From positions 33,732,001-33,796,000 of the forward strand of contig JARDYH010000004.1 of the NCBI GenBank assembly GCA_029215795.1: 64,000 nucleotides of DNA, read 5' to 3'. This document shows positions 22,764 to 33,786 of this stretch, one piece after another; within the stretch, counting starts at the first letter, position 1; every line of letters starts with the position of its first letter. A program made the translations under genes and the position numbers. The notes under the pieces are model-generated. The model worked only from the letters and a program-made list of their open reading frames with translations, ran no database searches and was not told where the DNA came from. Source of the DNA: Anniella stebbinsi (lineage: Eukaryota > Chordata > Lepidosauria > Squamata > Anniellidae).

Positions 22764-25250
22764 TGTGATGAATCTTCGTCAGAGGAGGCTGTCAGCTTCC
22801 GGTGTGACAGCTCCTTTGAGCTGATGCTTTCTTCCCTCTCTCTCTCTCTCTCCACAGAGTGTCAGCTCTCGGTAAGGGGGGTCGCTTGGGTCAGGCAGTC
22901 GCTTTAAGATTCCTTCAGTTTAACCCTTAGAGTTCCCTTCACTGGGCTGGCCTTCCACTGTCCCGGTGCCTCAGCACGTTTTGCTCTGCTTTAATGTGTC
23001 CAGGATTTAAAACCAAAACATTTAATAGCAGTTGGAGTAACCAGCATTACTTGGTGCGGGCCTGATCATCCTGGTTTTAAAGAATCTGTTTTCTACTTTT
23101 TCTGTAAGAGGTAAGGCTCTTTCTAGTTTAAATTCTTCCTTACCTCTGCAATGCACTTTGCCTATGGGACTACTGGGAGGGCTACCATTCATGGCCTCAA
23201 AAAGGAGGTCAATTTACTCTTTACTTTGGGAGTGTTTGGCATCCCGATCAATATCTATGGCAACAGCAAACTCTAGTCAGTAGGTCTCCAGTAGTTCAGT
23301 TTATTTTTCTCAACTTGCAGTCTCCACTCAATGCTTTAGAGACCTCATTGTCTCTCACACTATCAACGGGTGCGCTTCTGAGTTCAGCTGTAGTGGGAGC
23401 CCGTGGGTGTATTTCTCTGGAGCGTCTTCACTAGAGTCTCCTGTCAGCTATTTTCGGCTCTCCAATCTCTCCTGTCTCTGGTGTGAGGATTTGCTTTGAT
23501 TTCTCTCTTCTCTGTAACATATAATTGGAAGGGTTTGGACAGGTTGGGTCCATGTGCTAGCTGATGCTTTAATTCTTCAAAGCCTCTTTGTTGCTCTGTG
23601 CCCCAGATAAACATGGTCTGTGTCTTTCCCTTCCGTTGCTTTATAGAGTGGCTGCCCATGTGTAGCATAATCTACGATCCAGAGCCGACAGTAACCCACC
23701 ATTCCTAAGAAGGCTCTCAGTCCTCGCCTTGTGGCGGGTGGTGCAATATTACAAATTGCTTGCACTTGCTCTGGCAACAGGGCTCGTTTCCCATCTTCTC
23801 TCTGGGATTCACACACTCTCTGGAACATCTGTCAATTCAATCATGGGGGGCATAATGGCTATCGGCTGGCCACTTCTTTCTCATAACAGCTTATACTGCC
23901 ATCCATGTTTGGCATGGATACTGTACAGACATCTCCTTCGTGTGGGACCTCGAACTCGAAACTTCTGTCTCTCTCAAAGGTCAGTCTTGCTTGGAGGTTC
24001 TTGAGTTTGCAGGACTGGTGTGTACAGAATTAGCTCTTCCTCTTGGGCTCAGCCTTCTGGTTTTATTTAGCAGTATCAGACAATACATTACTGCTACTTT
24101 TCGCGTTTAGGGTCACAGCTTCTGACAGGGCTTGTCCTTTTGGACTTTCTTATCTCGTAAGCCCTGGCACTATGACTTCCAAAACTATGCCTTGCAGGCA
24201 GTATGTTTATGCTAATTCTGTCAGTCCTCCTTAAATTTCTCTGTATCGTTTCTTCTTATTGCTTTCAATGGGGGGTAAGGTTAAACGCTCTTCTCTGAGA
24301 CTCTGCTCCAGCTCAAGGCTTTAACTCTTTCTGCTCTCTTCTTGCATTCTTGCTTTCTGTTGCTTCATTTTGCCAAGGAGCACACAGATCTAGAAAACCT
24401 TTGAGTAATCCCATTACTCCTGGTCCACCTTAAGGAATTCAAGCAAACAGTCTGCATTTCTCACACAAGTTGCATTTTCTACACAAGTGGGGTTTGCAAC
24501 TTGACTCTATAGCTTTAATCTTGATTTGTTTTTTTCTTTTAAAGTCTTAGTTATTAGTTCAACTCTCTCTTTTAGCAAACTGGCTTTTCTAACACTTTGG
24601 CATTCCTAGCTTGGGGTTGTAATTTCTCGATAGGCTCAGGATTACAACCAGAGATCTTCTTCACGTCATGATTTTTGTTGCCAGTATAGTTTGCTTCCTT
24701 TACTGCGTTCGCTTCTTTCTGAGCTTCAGTGGTAAGTTCAGAACATCATCTTTTTCAAGGGAAAGTCCTCATTTTCTAACAGCCTTCCCAGCTGTTTGCC
24801 ATGTATAGCTTCTCTAGCTGCTCACATATAGGGGCTAAGTTTGGTGCGCTCAACCTGTTGATTAGACCTTTCTCTGTTTAATTAATTTTCCCCTCTTTTT
24901 GGTATTTAGAGCCTCTTCTGACCTTCGAGTCTGATGGGGAATAATTTTTGTAGCATCTGGCCCCTGTGCTTCTGAAGTCATGGGCTGTGTCTTTTTCTTT
25001 CTTTTCACTTTCATCTCTTGCCACACTGAAGTTTGCTAAACTTCTCGCCTTTTCTCCTATAGCCAAAATCCAATTCCTCTTGGTCTGCATTCATCTCTTG
25101 TCTCTCAAGGAGTCGCCGTGGTCTTCGGGAGTTACCACTGTCTTCACAACCAATTTCTGGCACCTGTTGCTCCGGTTTCTCCGTTTGCCGGTTGCGCAGT
25201 CTTGTCTCTCTCTACTCTGTGCACGACTTCATTTTTACAGTCTTTTCATT
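22764..25250 (-). pseudogene. ERV pol remnant
   Basis: The recognisable part is at 23444-23828 on the minus strand, in two overlapping frames. It matches the end of reverse transcriptase and the connection toward RNase H: a LRAFLGMVGYCR motif and then a PLYKAT-type stretch, as in gamma-like and epsilon-like ERVs. I found no polymerase catalytic box, no protease active site and no integrase zinc-binding motif in the rest. The whole interval is about 2.5 kb, less than a full pol of this class, so large deletions plus frame decay are likely. 23830-25250 is otherwise unassigned ERV sequence. Confidence 0.62.
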
Positions 25251-25299
25251 TTCTGACTTTTAAACTGCACGTCTGGGCTTGCTTCTAAAACTCTCTCTC

Positions 25300-27544
25300 T
25301 CATCTGGAGTTCTTTCTGTATGTCTCTGTAGTTTGACTCACAAAGGACATGTTCACTGTACGTCTGTTGGCAGCCTCATCTGGGTCCACTGGGGAGTATT
25401 GTCGATAGGCTTCTTTTAGTCCTTCCATAAAAGACCTTGGGGATTCTTTTGGACCCTGCATCACTTCAGCTACTTCAGACGTATTCATAGCTTTCCTGGC
25501 TGCTCTCTGAATCTCTCTTGTGGTCAATTGGCACAACTCTTGACGCCTCTACTCATGGTTCACATTATGAGGGTCTCATTGGGGATCCTTCGTGTCTTAT
25601 CTGCAGCTGCTAGATCTCTCAGTTGTTGCCCCATGGCCTGATGTAGGCGCCCTCTCTCTTCTGTACCATACAGAGGGCTTTCTAAGACTCTTAGGTTCTG
25701 CCATGTGAGACTATACGTGTCTATGGCATTTTCTCACAAATCAGCCATTTGTATGGGGTCTTCAGTCAGTGATTTCAGTGACATTTCATCTGGGGTAACT
25801 GCATTGAGATCTATGGGAACTGGGTTCCGCCACTCTTGCACCTTCAATGTTGCTTGAAGCACAAGTTTCAACTTTCTTCCCTGTTGCTGAGTGCGTTGGC
25901 CGTGAAAACGCTGGGGCGCTAGTTTGAGTAGCTTCTGGTGACTCAGCAACCAGTGGGGCGTCGGGGCAGAATGGAACATTGTTTGAGGGGATGGCAAAAT
26001 TGGATCTCAGCATCACCTTGCCACTTTCCAAACTACATAGTTATACACACCATGCAGGGCTTCAAAAGGACGCAGTCATCGGGAAAACTCTTGTCTTCTA
26101 GCCCCTGCTCTCGCGTCTGCATACTTTTACTTCTCCTCCGCTGACATCGCTTCAGTTGGAGGAATGCTAATGAGAACAGCCATTGCCGCTTCCATCAATG
26201 CTCTGGTCAGGGGGGGGATTCTCAGCTGCTAACTTTGAACAATCTCGTTTGAGAGTTTTTTTTTTTTATTATTATTACTTTGCCATAAAAACACCTCTCA
26301 CTTTGCAGCTTAGTTTCTGAGCATTGGTCGTGCTGCCTACTTCGCTGGATTCAGCTCAATGGGGGCATTGACTCTTCACCTCTCTCCTCGGCTCCCGATC
26401 TGCTTCCTCTTTGCCAAAGCACTCAATCGGTCTGCCATCTGCGCTGCTTTCACTGCCATACTGGAGTTCTGACATCATCTCTCTTTCTGGGTCCCTGTCC
26501 CTGCTTCTTTGCACGCCATCTCGAACCAGGGGAGAAGCCATTGCCCGCTGCAATGCCTCTTCTTCCTTTGTATACATAAACTGCATACATTTACTGAGCC
26601 TGCTCTCTCTGCAGGTCTGTCTCCTTTACTCGGGAGACGTTTCCCTGGCTTCCTGCTTCTATTTTTCTCTTCAGCCCGTGGGGCTTGGAGACTCGGCTGG
26701 TTAAGCCTTTTTGTAGACTGGCGTGTCTGCACTGGTGAAGCTTGTATACGCACAGGCTTCGGGATACAGGATTGGGACCATCTCTCATGCTGCTCTCTTT
26801 GCACACAAATCTATTAGGACATTGTGCCATTGTATGTCAGGTGGCAGTCTGTTGAGGAGGGTCCTCAACCAGTGGAGTCAATGGTTCTACTCTTGAGTTC
26901 ACAGCGCGTAGATCATGTACTGGTTTGTACTGGCCTGAGTCTTTCTTTTCAACTGGATACAAGCTGATGGACTTGGTTGGGGTGCTTGCAAAGCTGGCTA
27001 TATGGTGGCTGTGGCGGTGACAATTCATCTTCCTCATCCTGGGCAAAGGCTCTGGGGAGTTTTAACTCTTTCCTTGACTTGCGTGCCCTCACTTTTCTTC
27101 TCTCTGCCTCTAGGGACCTCTTCATCTGGGTGCCCTCTGCTTTTAAGGCTTTTTTTCCTCTTTTAGGCATTCACTGTACTGGCATCACCAAATTGGCTGT
27201 GGTGCATGCCTGTTTACAAGGATTTCTTAGCCACGCTGGCCTTTCTTGATAATTAGTGGGCTATTGATACAGGAACTGATCAGGATGTGGAACACTCACA
27301 ATGATTGGTAGGCTTCCTTAAAATTTTCTTCTATCTAAGTTACACCTCTCTTCTGCCTTCTAAAAATCACTCTGACTTGGCAGATCTATTTGACAAACAA
27401 CGTCTCAATACATGTGGGTCTAACTCTTCTCTACATTCTCTTGAATCCACTTTCAAGATTAACTACCCCTCTCTTGAATCTTTCCTCAAAATTATCTACC
27501 ATACACTGTAGTACAGACTGAGTCTTTGAGTTTCTCCCACCCAT
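25300..27544 (-). pseudogene. ERV gag remnant
   Basis: The likely start is at 27544, where a Met-Gly-Gly myristoylation-type N-terminus opens a matrix-like segment. Proline-rich and charged stretches follow in shifted frames (26356-27170, then 25734-26031). The piece at 25300-25536 (78 codons) carries the capsid major-homology-type motif (QGPKESPRSF, then EAYRQYSP), the best evidence for a gammaretrovirus-like gag. A nucleocapsid zinc knuckle was not found. Several frame breaks; not translatable as one protein. Confidence 0.72.
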
Positions 27545-27963
27545 TATGATTTTCACAGAGACGTCATGCTTCCCATACAAACAAGACACAGAGGGGAAGG
27601 AACGGGCTGAGTGGTAAGGGGTCCACTTCAGCTGACACAAAAAGGTATGGACAGACAATCCAGACGTACCCCCCTTTCACGGCCCTGCCTGTCTCCAGGA
27701 CAAGGAAACGCGTTAGTCAAGGGTCCCACTCTCCAGGGAGAGTCACACTCGTTTTTCGGGTCTCTGCTAATCAGATAACCGTCTCAGCCACCAATCCACG
27801 CATTCACCAATCACACTTCCAAACCCTTTCTCCAAGACCACGTCGGGGTAATGAGGTTCAAGCCAAAACCTCCCCCCGGTCTAACAGGATGGCTTAAGTC
27901 CTGTTCTCTATGGAGGCCTCCCTTTTTCATACGTTACCTGCCGGCCGGCGTCTTGTTCTGGTT

Positions 27964-27989
27964 AAGAAAGAAAGAAAGAAAGAAAGAAA
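27964..27989. repeat. (GAAA)n tract in ERV leader
   Basis: About six AAGA units in the untranslated leader between the primer site and the gag start. Confidence 0.85.
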
Positions 27990-28161
27990 CCCCGTCCTTT
28001 TTCACCCGTTCCTGGCTGCTGTACAGCTGGCCTCCAGCAGCCGGCGCTCAGTCCTCTCTCCGCAAAAATGCAGGTGGCGCCATGAGGTGTGATCATCGGC
28101 AACAGGAAGCCTTGCTTGTCACAGCTGAAGCCAATTGGGCAGGTAATTCACCGGAATGACC

Positions 28162-28179
28162 ATCCGAGTCGCGGCGCCA
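28162..28179 (-). promoter_or_regulatory. ERV primer binding site, tRNA-His-like
   Basis: On the ERV strand TGGCGCCGCGACTCGGAT begins 5 nt after the 5' LTR. It resembles the complement of the 3' end of vertebrate tRNA-His with two T-to-C differences, by my recollection of that tRNA. Start with TGG (complement of CCA) and the position fit a primer site. Confidence 0.6.
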
Positions 28180-28184
28180 GGATA

Positions 28185-28753
28185 TGTTACCTGGAGTTAC
28201 TTAAAATAAATCTCAGATAGTAAGGAGGGAGGTACAACTCGATTTTATTAAAAGAGAATCAGCGCGCTGAGACGGAACCCTGTTGCCTCATGGCCAAAAT
28301 ACAGAGGAACCGCCCCTAACCAACATAGACAAAGGTTTTTACTCTCTTGGCATGAAAAGAAACACCCTTCTTATGACGTACGTGTCTAGAAACTTCTTTC
28401 AACTAAGAAATAGGGGAGGGGGAGAAGAAATAATGTTCTTTTTGCAAGCAGTTTACAGAGATGCAAGCAGCAAGGTCATTTCAACATACCAAAGAAGAGA
28501 TAGCTCAGGGGCCTCTGGCCGGCAACAAGAAGAACAAAGGATTCTTTGACTTGCCAGCTCTTCTCATAAAAATTCTTTGACACCTTAATGTTTCTGCTAT
28601 CACCGGTGAGATCATCTGCCCTGCTAAGACTCTTCAGGATTTACATAAGATTTGTTTTACAACTTACTTGATCTCAATTTAGGGGTTTCAGGGCACAGAG
28701 GCAGACATTAATCAATTCTTTCTTTTCTTTTTAATTTCATGTTACATTCCACA
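28185..28753 (-). repeat. ERV 5' LTR
   Basis: 569 bp; one base differs from the 3' LTR. AATAAA on the ERV strand is the complement of 28244-28249. It would hold the provirus promoter. Confidence 0.95.
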
Positions 28754-28757
28754 ATAT
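28754..28757. repeat. 4-bp TSD of provirus, right
   Basis: ATAT after the 5' LTR; it matches 20899-20902. Removing the provirus and one copy restores the MITE terminus CATATGGTCAGCC. Confidence 0.8.
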
Positions 28758-28767
28758 GGTCAGCCTA

Positions 28768-29085
28768 GTCTCCCCTAAAGATCTTTAAACCTAGGCAGGC
28801 TCTTAGCAGAGAAGGAAGCCTGGTCCCAAACAGAATAGGGCTTCATAGGCCATAACTAGCACTTTGAATTGTGTCCAGAAACAGATTGGCACTCGGTGAA
28901 GCTGTTGTAGAGAGAGTCACGTGCTCCCCATAGCCAGCCCTGATCAACTGTCTGGCCACATCCTTCTGGACCAGCTGACGTTTCTGAATACTTTTCAGAT
29001 GCAGACCCACACAGAGCAAGTGCATTATGGTAGTCCAAAATAGGAGGGCCCACCATAAGATACTTTGCTGAGGGCCTTCTCAAGC
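28768..29085 (-). mobile_element. LINE (CR1/L2-like) fragment, right half of split copy
   Basis: Continues the fragment at 20032-20592. The minus-strand frames at 28843-29083 retain a decayed version of the NALALCGSASEKYSE-type segment near the end of the reverse transcriptase. The first 8 bases are the MITE target duplication. Confidence 0.6.
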
Positions 29086-31229
29086 TTGGAGCTGGCCCTG
29101 GCTGGCTGCATAATGTCTTCTGCCTTTTATCTCTGGATCAGCTTTCAGTCACTGAGTTGTTTCTGCCTGTGGAGCTGTTTGCTGCACATCACTGTGAGAA
29201 CCTTGTATTAAACACTTGTTGCATTTGGCATAATGTCGGATCCCCATAATCAATATCTGATAGTTGTAATTTAACAGGTGTTATAAAATGCTGGGCTGGG
29301 GCGATGGCTAGAAACATCTTCTCCTGACTGCCTTTGTATTTTAGTTAAATGTATCCCCGAAGGCTTTGTATCACTTTACTGTGTTATAGCACAACTTATT
29401 CCTGGAATCCTTTAGAGCAGGGGTGGGCAGGCTTTAGGTTTGCAAGGTCTATTTCATTATTCACTAGAATCCTCAAGGACCAGTAACTGGAGTCAAGTGC
29501 AAAATAGTGGCTGAGAGACATGATGTTGTCTCACGGGAACAGAACCAATTGCTTACTGTACCCCAGGAGCCATATACTGAGATGACCTACATATATGAGT
29601 ATAAATCTCCATCGGAGTCACTGCAGATCTCAAGGATTCTTAACACAAAGACAAAACTAGCCAGCAAACTGCAGAAAGGCCTGGTCAAAGGCAACCCATG
29701 AATACTCCAATTTTACAGGCCAAGCAACTACCAGAAGGGCAGCCATGACTATTATTGCTATTAAATTATTGCAAGTCAGAAATGCTTGTAGATCTAGTAC
29801 GTCACCCAGAAATCTTATCAGTAGATCCACGTTGCCCACCTACACTTTATGATTATCTAAATGATTATTTAACTTACATGATTCTTTAACTTAGCACTAT
29901 CTTTGGCCAAACTCAGCCTTCTAACCTTGTAGAGGAATAGCTGGATATTTTATAGAAAGGGAAATTCAAGACAGGGAAATGGCCCAGGACTGCATAGGAC
30001 GGTGTTGATGGAAAGAAGTAACATGAGAAATAATAACAAATATTTTCTATGACTCATTCATTGTACATGGATTAGAGAGAAATTAAAGAATCCTAACAGT
30101 ATATTTCTTAAATGCAGTTCTTGGTGAACTATAATTAAGTATGTGTTGAAATGCCTTCAGACTAGCTTAGATATAGGATAAATAGACATATTTTTATTTG
30201 TTTACTTTGTCACACCGTGGTAAATACTCATATAACTCACACTATCTTACCATCTTACAAAGCAGGGGATGACCCTCTCCTATCCATCTCCATATAGTAC
30301 TTTTCGATGACATGGCTGCCCCTGGGTTTTTGGGGTGAATATTTCTCATTACCATAGAACTACACAGCAACAGATGAGGACTAAGTTTTTTTTAAAAAAT
30401 GAAATAGTATAAATGCTCATTCCATTTCATTCTAGCCTTGCTGTCAGTACAGACATTGTGGTATAACAGATGAACAAAGAGTGCTCGAGTATCTCAAGGA
30501 TACAAAAGGAAATTTTCTCTTGTGACTCTTGATTCCTTTCTAAGGCAACTGAACTATATGTGTGATTTTTGAATTATGAAAGGACAGATGCTGACAAAAT
30601 TGTCTCAGTGCATCGTGGGGGGGAATCAATGGTTGCTTCAGTAATAGCATATAGTATCATCTATCTGAAGGGCTGGGATGCCACTTGAAATATTCAGTTA
30701 ATCTGTGTCCTATTTTCAAACTCGCCAGGTTGAGTGTGGGTGATGTTAAGGTAGTTACTAGGATCAAACAGGTGTGGTTCAGGCTGGATCGATAGTACAT
30801 TATCATCAGATCTGCAGAAAAATAACTGTTACCCCTCACTTTTCCTTAAGGGCAAGCCCCTGCATCAGCTCTGGCTTTAGTGTATTACAGTGAGCAAGTG
30901 CAAGTTCTGAGCATGTGCAATTTAATTAAAATTGGAATGTTTCAACCTGGCAGAGGGGTTGAGGGAGTGTGAAAATGTTGCACTTATCACCCAGTCAGAA
31001 AACAGTGAAAAGAATAGCCTGATGGATGTAGCTGATGGAGAAGGCGGGAGCTCTTAAAACAATTATCTGGGGGAAAGTATTCTTACCACACAATACAAGA
31101 AAACCCAACTGTATATTATAGGCAGTGGGAAAAGGCTGCAAGGTGGGAAGAGGCTGGGCACAAACCCAGCAGGTTACCAGGAGCCCAAAATGCTCAGTGC
31201 TACTTGGAGGTGAGAAGTTCAAAGAGGAA

Positions 31230-31430
31230 AGGTCACTCCAAGCCCCAGCATTTCAAAGCTGGAATGCTCCTGCTGTGTACAGGAGAAGCAGCACGATAAA
31301 AACGGCCACTGAATGGGCTACATGGTCATTGTTTACTTCCTCTTTCTTCTCAGTTGAGAAAGAGGAAGTATTGTATGACAAAACTGAGGGTAGAGAAGCG
31401 ATGGTAGAGAACCGTGAGTTTTCCCCCATC
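31230..31430 (-). repeat. Interspersed repeat, copy 1 of an inverted pair
   Basis: The complement of about 31290-31375 (AAGAGGAAGTAAACAATGAC, then CCCATTCAGTGG, then GTTTTTATCGTGCTGC) matches 42190-42246 on the plus strand. Family not recognised; it also contains a local foldback TTCCTCTTTC...GAAAGAGGAA. Confidence 0.6.
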
Positions 31431-31660
31431 TGATGAAGCTGAAAGTTTCTCAGGCTCAACAATACATTTCTATCCATAATAAAGTTGCACTCAGAAGCTG
31501 CAGTAACAAAAGCCAGTACTGGATCTCCATAGAGTTGTTGATGTCTAGTAGATAGGGTTTGATTTTAAGGTTGCAACCCCAAGCTGGTCAAATTCAGGTT
31601 ACTACCTTTCAACTCGTGATGCAGGCTAATGTTAAAATTTGGAAGTTTATGGTAGGAATC

Positions 31661-31662
<2 letters not shown>

Positions 31663-31695
<33 letters not shown>
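31663..31695. repeat. (CT)n microsatellite
   Basis: Sixteen perfect CT units. Confidence 0.95.
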
Positions 31696-31698
<3 letters not shown>

Positions 31699-32139
31699 GA
31701 TAGAATAGAAAAAAGAATAGTCCCCTAACAACTGGTACTTAATAGGGTGTTATAAAAGGCTTGGTTAATACAGTTTTAGAAAAAAGGAAAAGAAAAAAAG
31801 AGAGAAATCAATATAAAAGAATAAGTGTTCTGTATAATCTTCATTTAGTTGTTATAATGCCCAGATGCTTAAAGCAGGAGCTTTACAACAATATACTGTT
31901 GTAAATCTGGTTTTGATGTATGTTGAATAAATTTCCACCATATGGCATAAAATGCTAATGGTTCTGTCTTTTCTTGAATCAAAAGCAAATTATGAGGTAT
32001 TTTTTCCAATTTTGCCACAGACCATATATTCCAATACCATATGGTCCTCATTTTTGAATGAAACCTTATTTTCATTTCCTGTACTAACATGCAGATTGAC
32101 ACACAGTAATCCTCCAAATTTTGCACTTTTACAAGTTTT

Positions 32140-32400
32140 GCAATTCAATGGTTGGGCTCAAAAAAATGTTCCAAAATGCATATAAAATGTGCATTTTAGG
32201 ATAATATGTGTACAGAAATGCATATTTTAAAATCAAATTCATTCAAAAGTGGTTGTTTTAGGATATATTCATTCAAAAATATGTAATCTGTGAAAATGTG
32301 TAATTTGTTAAAATAATACCAAAAATGCATAAGTTGGGAAGAAATAAAATAAAAGAAATGTTCATTTCGATGTGTTAAAAAAATGCGGATTGATGCAGAA
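32140..32400. repeat. Degenerate TGCATTTTA-type AT-rich array
   Basis: Repeated near-copies of AAATGCATATTTTA and AAAATGTG spaced a few bases apart; similar in style to 11740-12000 and 63585-63730. Confidence 0.5.
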
Positions 32401-32513
32401 ACAGGGCAGAACAGTCTTCTGAAGGAACACATGTGAAACTGACATGGACTAGACAGAGATTGATCCATCCATTTGGAACTTCCAGACTAATTATAGATGG
32501 GGCCCAAATCTCT

Positions 32514-32823
32514 GGGTGCCTCTACAAGAGCGATTTAAAGCTCTTTCCAGGCACATTACAGATTTTACCTCTACAAGAGTGGAGCGCAAATCGGGTTGAG
32601 GCGCTTTTTATCTCCGCTTATGCGCATTATCGAATGCGCGTTAAATAGCGACTTAAAATTTACCACGGGAGTTAAAGCGCCTTATAGCCATGTAGACATA
32701 CGATTCTCCACATGTAAACAACTTTAAAGCGCGTTTCATACATTATTAGGAGTAAATGCGCTTATCCGTAAATGCGCATAATTGGGCAACCAGGCGTCAA
32801 AGCAAAATCTTGTAGAGGGGACC
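32514..32823. mobile_element. MITE with CCTCTACAAG termini, GCGC-rich
   Basis: Left end GGGTGCCTCTACAAG and right end CTTGTAGAGGGGACC are inverted with two or three mismatches. The inside is unusually rich in GCGC and TGCGCAT for this AT-rich intron. No ORF and no convincing target-site duplication. Confidence 0.6.
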
Positions 32824-33665
32824 TCTATGAAGTTAAGGTTCAGTTTATAGTTAGATCAATTTTGTTTACATTTGAGGGGAAAGTCAAAGAAGAAATGGGG
32901 AGAGGGAGCCTTGTGAGAGCGTTGGAGGTAGAGAGGCCTCCAGGGATACTCATGTTCCCAGGGAGTTTATCAAAAACCTGGAGCTTATAATTGGCCTGAC
33001 CTTGAAATGAACAATTTGAACCCTATCTGAATTGTGCTCAAATTAGCCCAACTTAGAAGAGTCCATTCCAAATTGAATTCAGGGAATCTTACCCATCACT
33101 GCTCTCCACTTCTGTTTTACTTCTATAAAGAGGCAATAGCAACCAAGGGATTCATTAAATGAGCCATATTAAGCATTTTCCACTTTTAGGGTGCTGTGTA
33201 AATTAACAGTAATAAATTCCATCAGAAAATACTTCTTTGGTTCAAATGGCATGATAGCATTGCAGGTTTATGAAGTATTAACAACCTTAACTTTGAAAAC
33301 CTGTTGTTTAGGTGTCTCTCAGTAGAGGCTGGTGGTGCTGATGTCAGTTGGGCTGTGAATCTACTCTGGTTTTCAGTCAGAACTCTAAAGGAGCCATCCA
33401 AGGGGCTGAACCATATCCTCAAAATGGGTTCAGAACCTTGGTTAGTTCCTTTAGAGTTCTGGCTGGTTCTGACTGAAACCCGGAGAGGATTCACAGCCCC
33501 ATCGACATCAGAGCCACCAGCCTGTACTGGTGTCTCTACTAACTAATCCTCCCTTCTAAAATGTAATGTACTCTAGGTTGGTCTGTGTTCCACATAAAAA
33601 TATCCTTGGCCTTTCATGATCTGGTTTTGTCCTTTACTCTGTTAACAAGTTTCAGAAATTATTTA

Positions 33666-33786
33666 GGGTACAATCCTATGCACGTTTAGACAGAAAAAAA
33701 GGCCTACAACTTCCAGCATTCCTGAGCCAGCCATGCTGAGAATTATAGGACTTTTTTCTGTCTTAAATGTGTGCAGGATTGCACCC
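33666..33786. mobile_element. Harbinger-like MITE with TTA duplication
   Basis: Termini GGGTACAATCCTATGCACG and TGTGCAGGATTGCACCC are inverted. TTA flanks both sides (33663-33665, 33787-33789), as expected of PIF/Harbinger elements. The centre is palindromic around CCAGCCATGCTGAGAA. Confidence 0.75.

Larger units (their letters stand above)
20903..28753 (-). mobile_element. Endogenous retrovirus, gammaretrovirus-like, coding-defective
   Basis: A 7851-bp provirus on the minus strand, bounded by two 569-bp LTRs with TG...CA ends and a 4-bp target duplication. In its own orientation: 5' LTR (28185-28753), primer site, leader with a (GAAA)n tract, gag remnant, short pol remnant, truncated env, polypurine tract, 3' LTR (20903-21471). 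The gag-to-env span is far shorter than in intact relatives, and no reading frame covers any whole gene. The major-homology-type segment in gag and the RT connection segment place it nearest class I (gamma-like) ERVs. It is an old-copy type in coding content but young by its LTRs. Confidence 0.93.
20593..28767. mobile_element. Foldback hAT-like MITE M1, split by a provirus
   Basis: The MITE occupies 20593-20902 and 28758-28767, 320 bp once the provirus and one TATA-like 4-bp duplication are set aside. Termini TAGGCTGACCATATG and ATATGGTCAGCCTA are inverted, and almost the whole element is one long palindrome, with arms repeating GGGAATTTC, AACTAATTGCATACAAATG and AACTTTAAC on opposite strands. 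The 8-bp duplication GTCTCCCC is diagnostic of hAT-type transposition. Its length equals that of the intact copy at 44397-44716. Confidence 0.88.
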
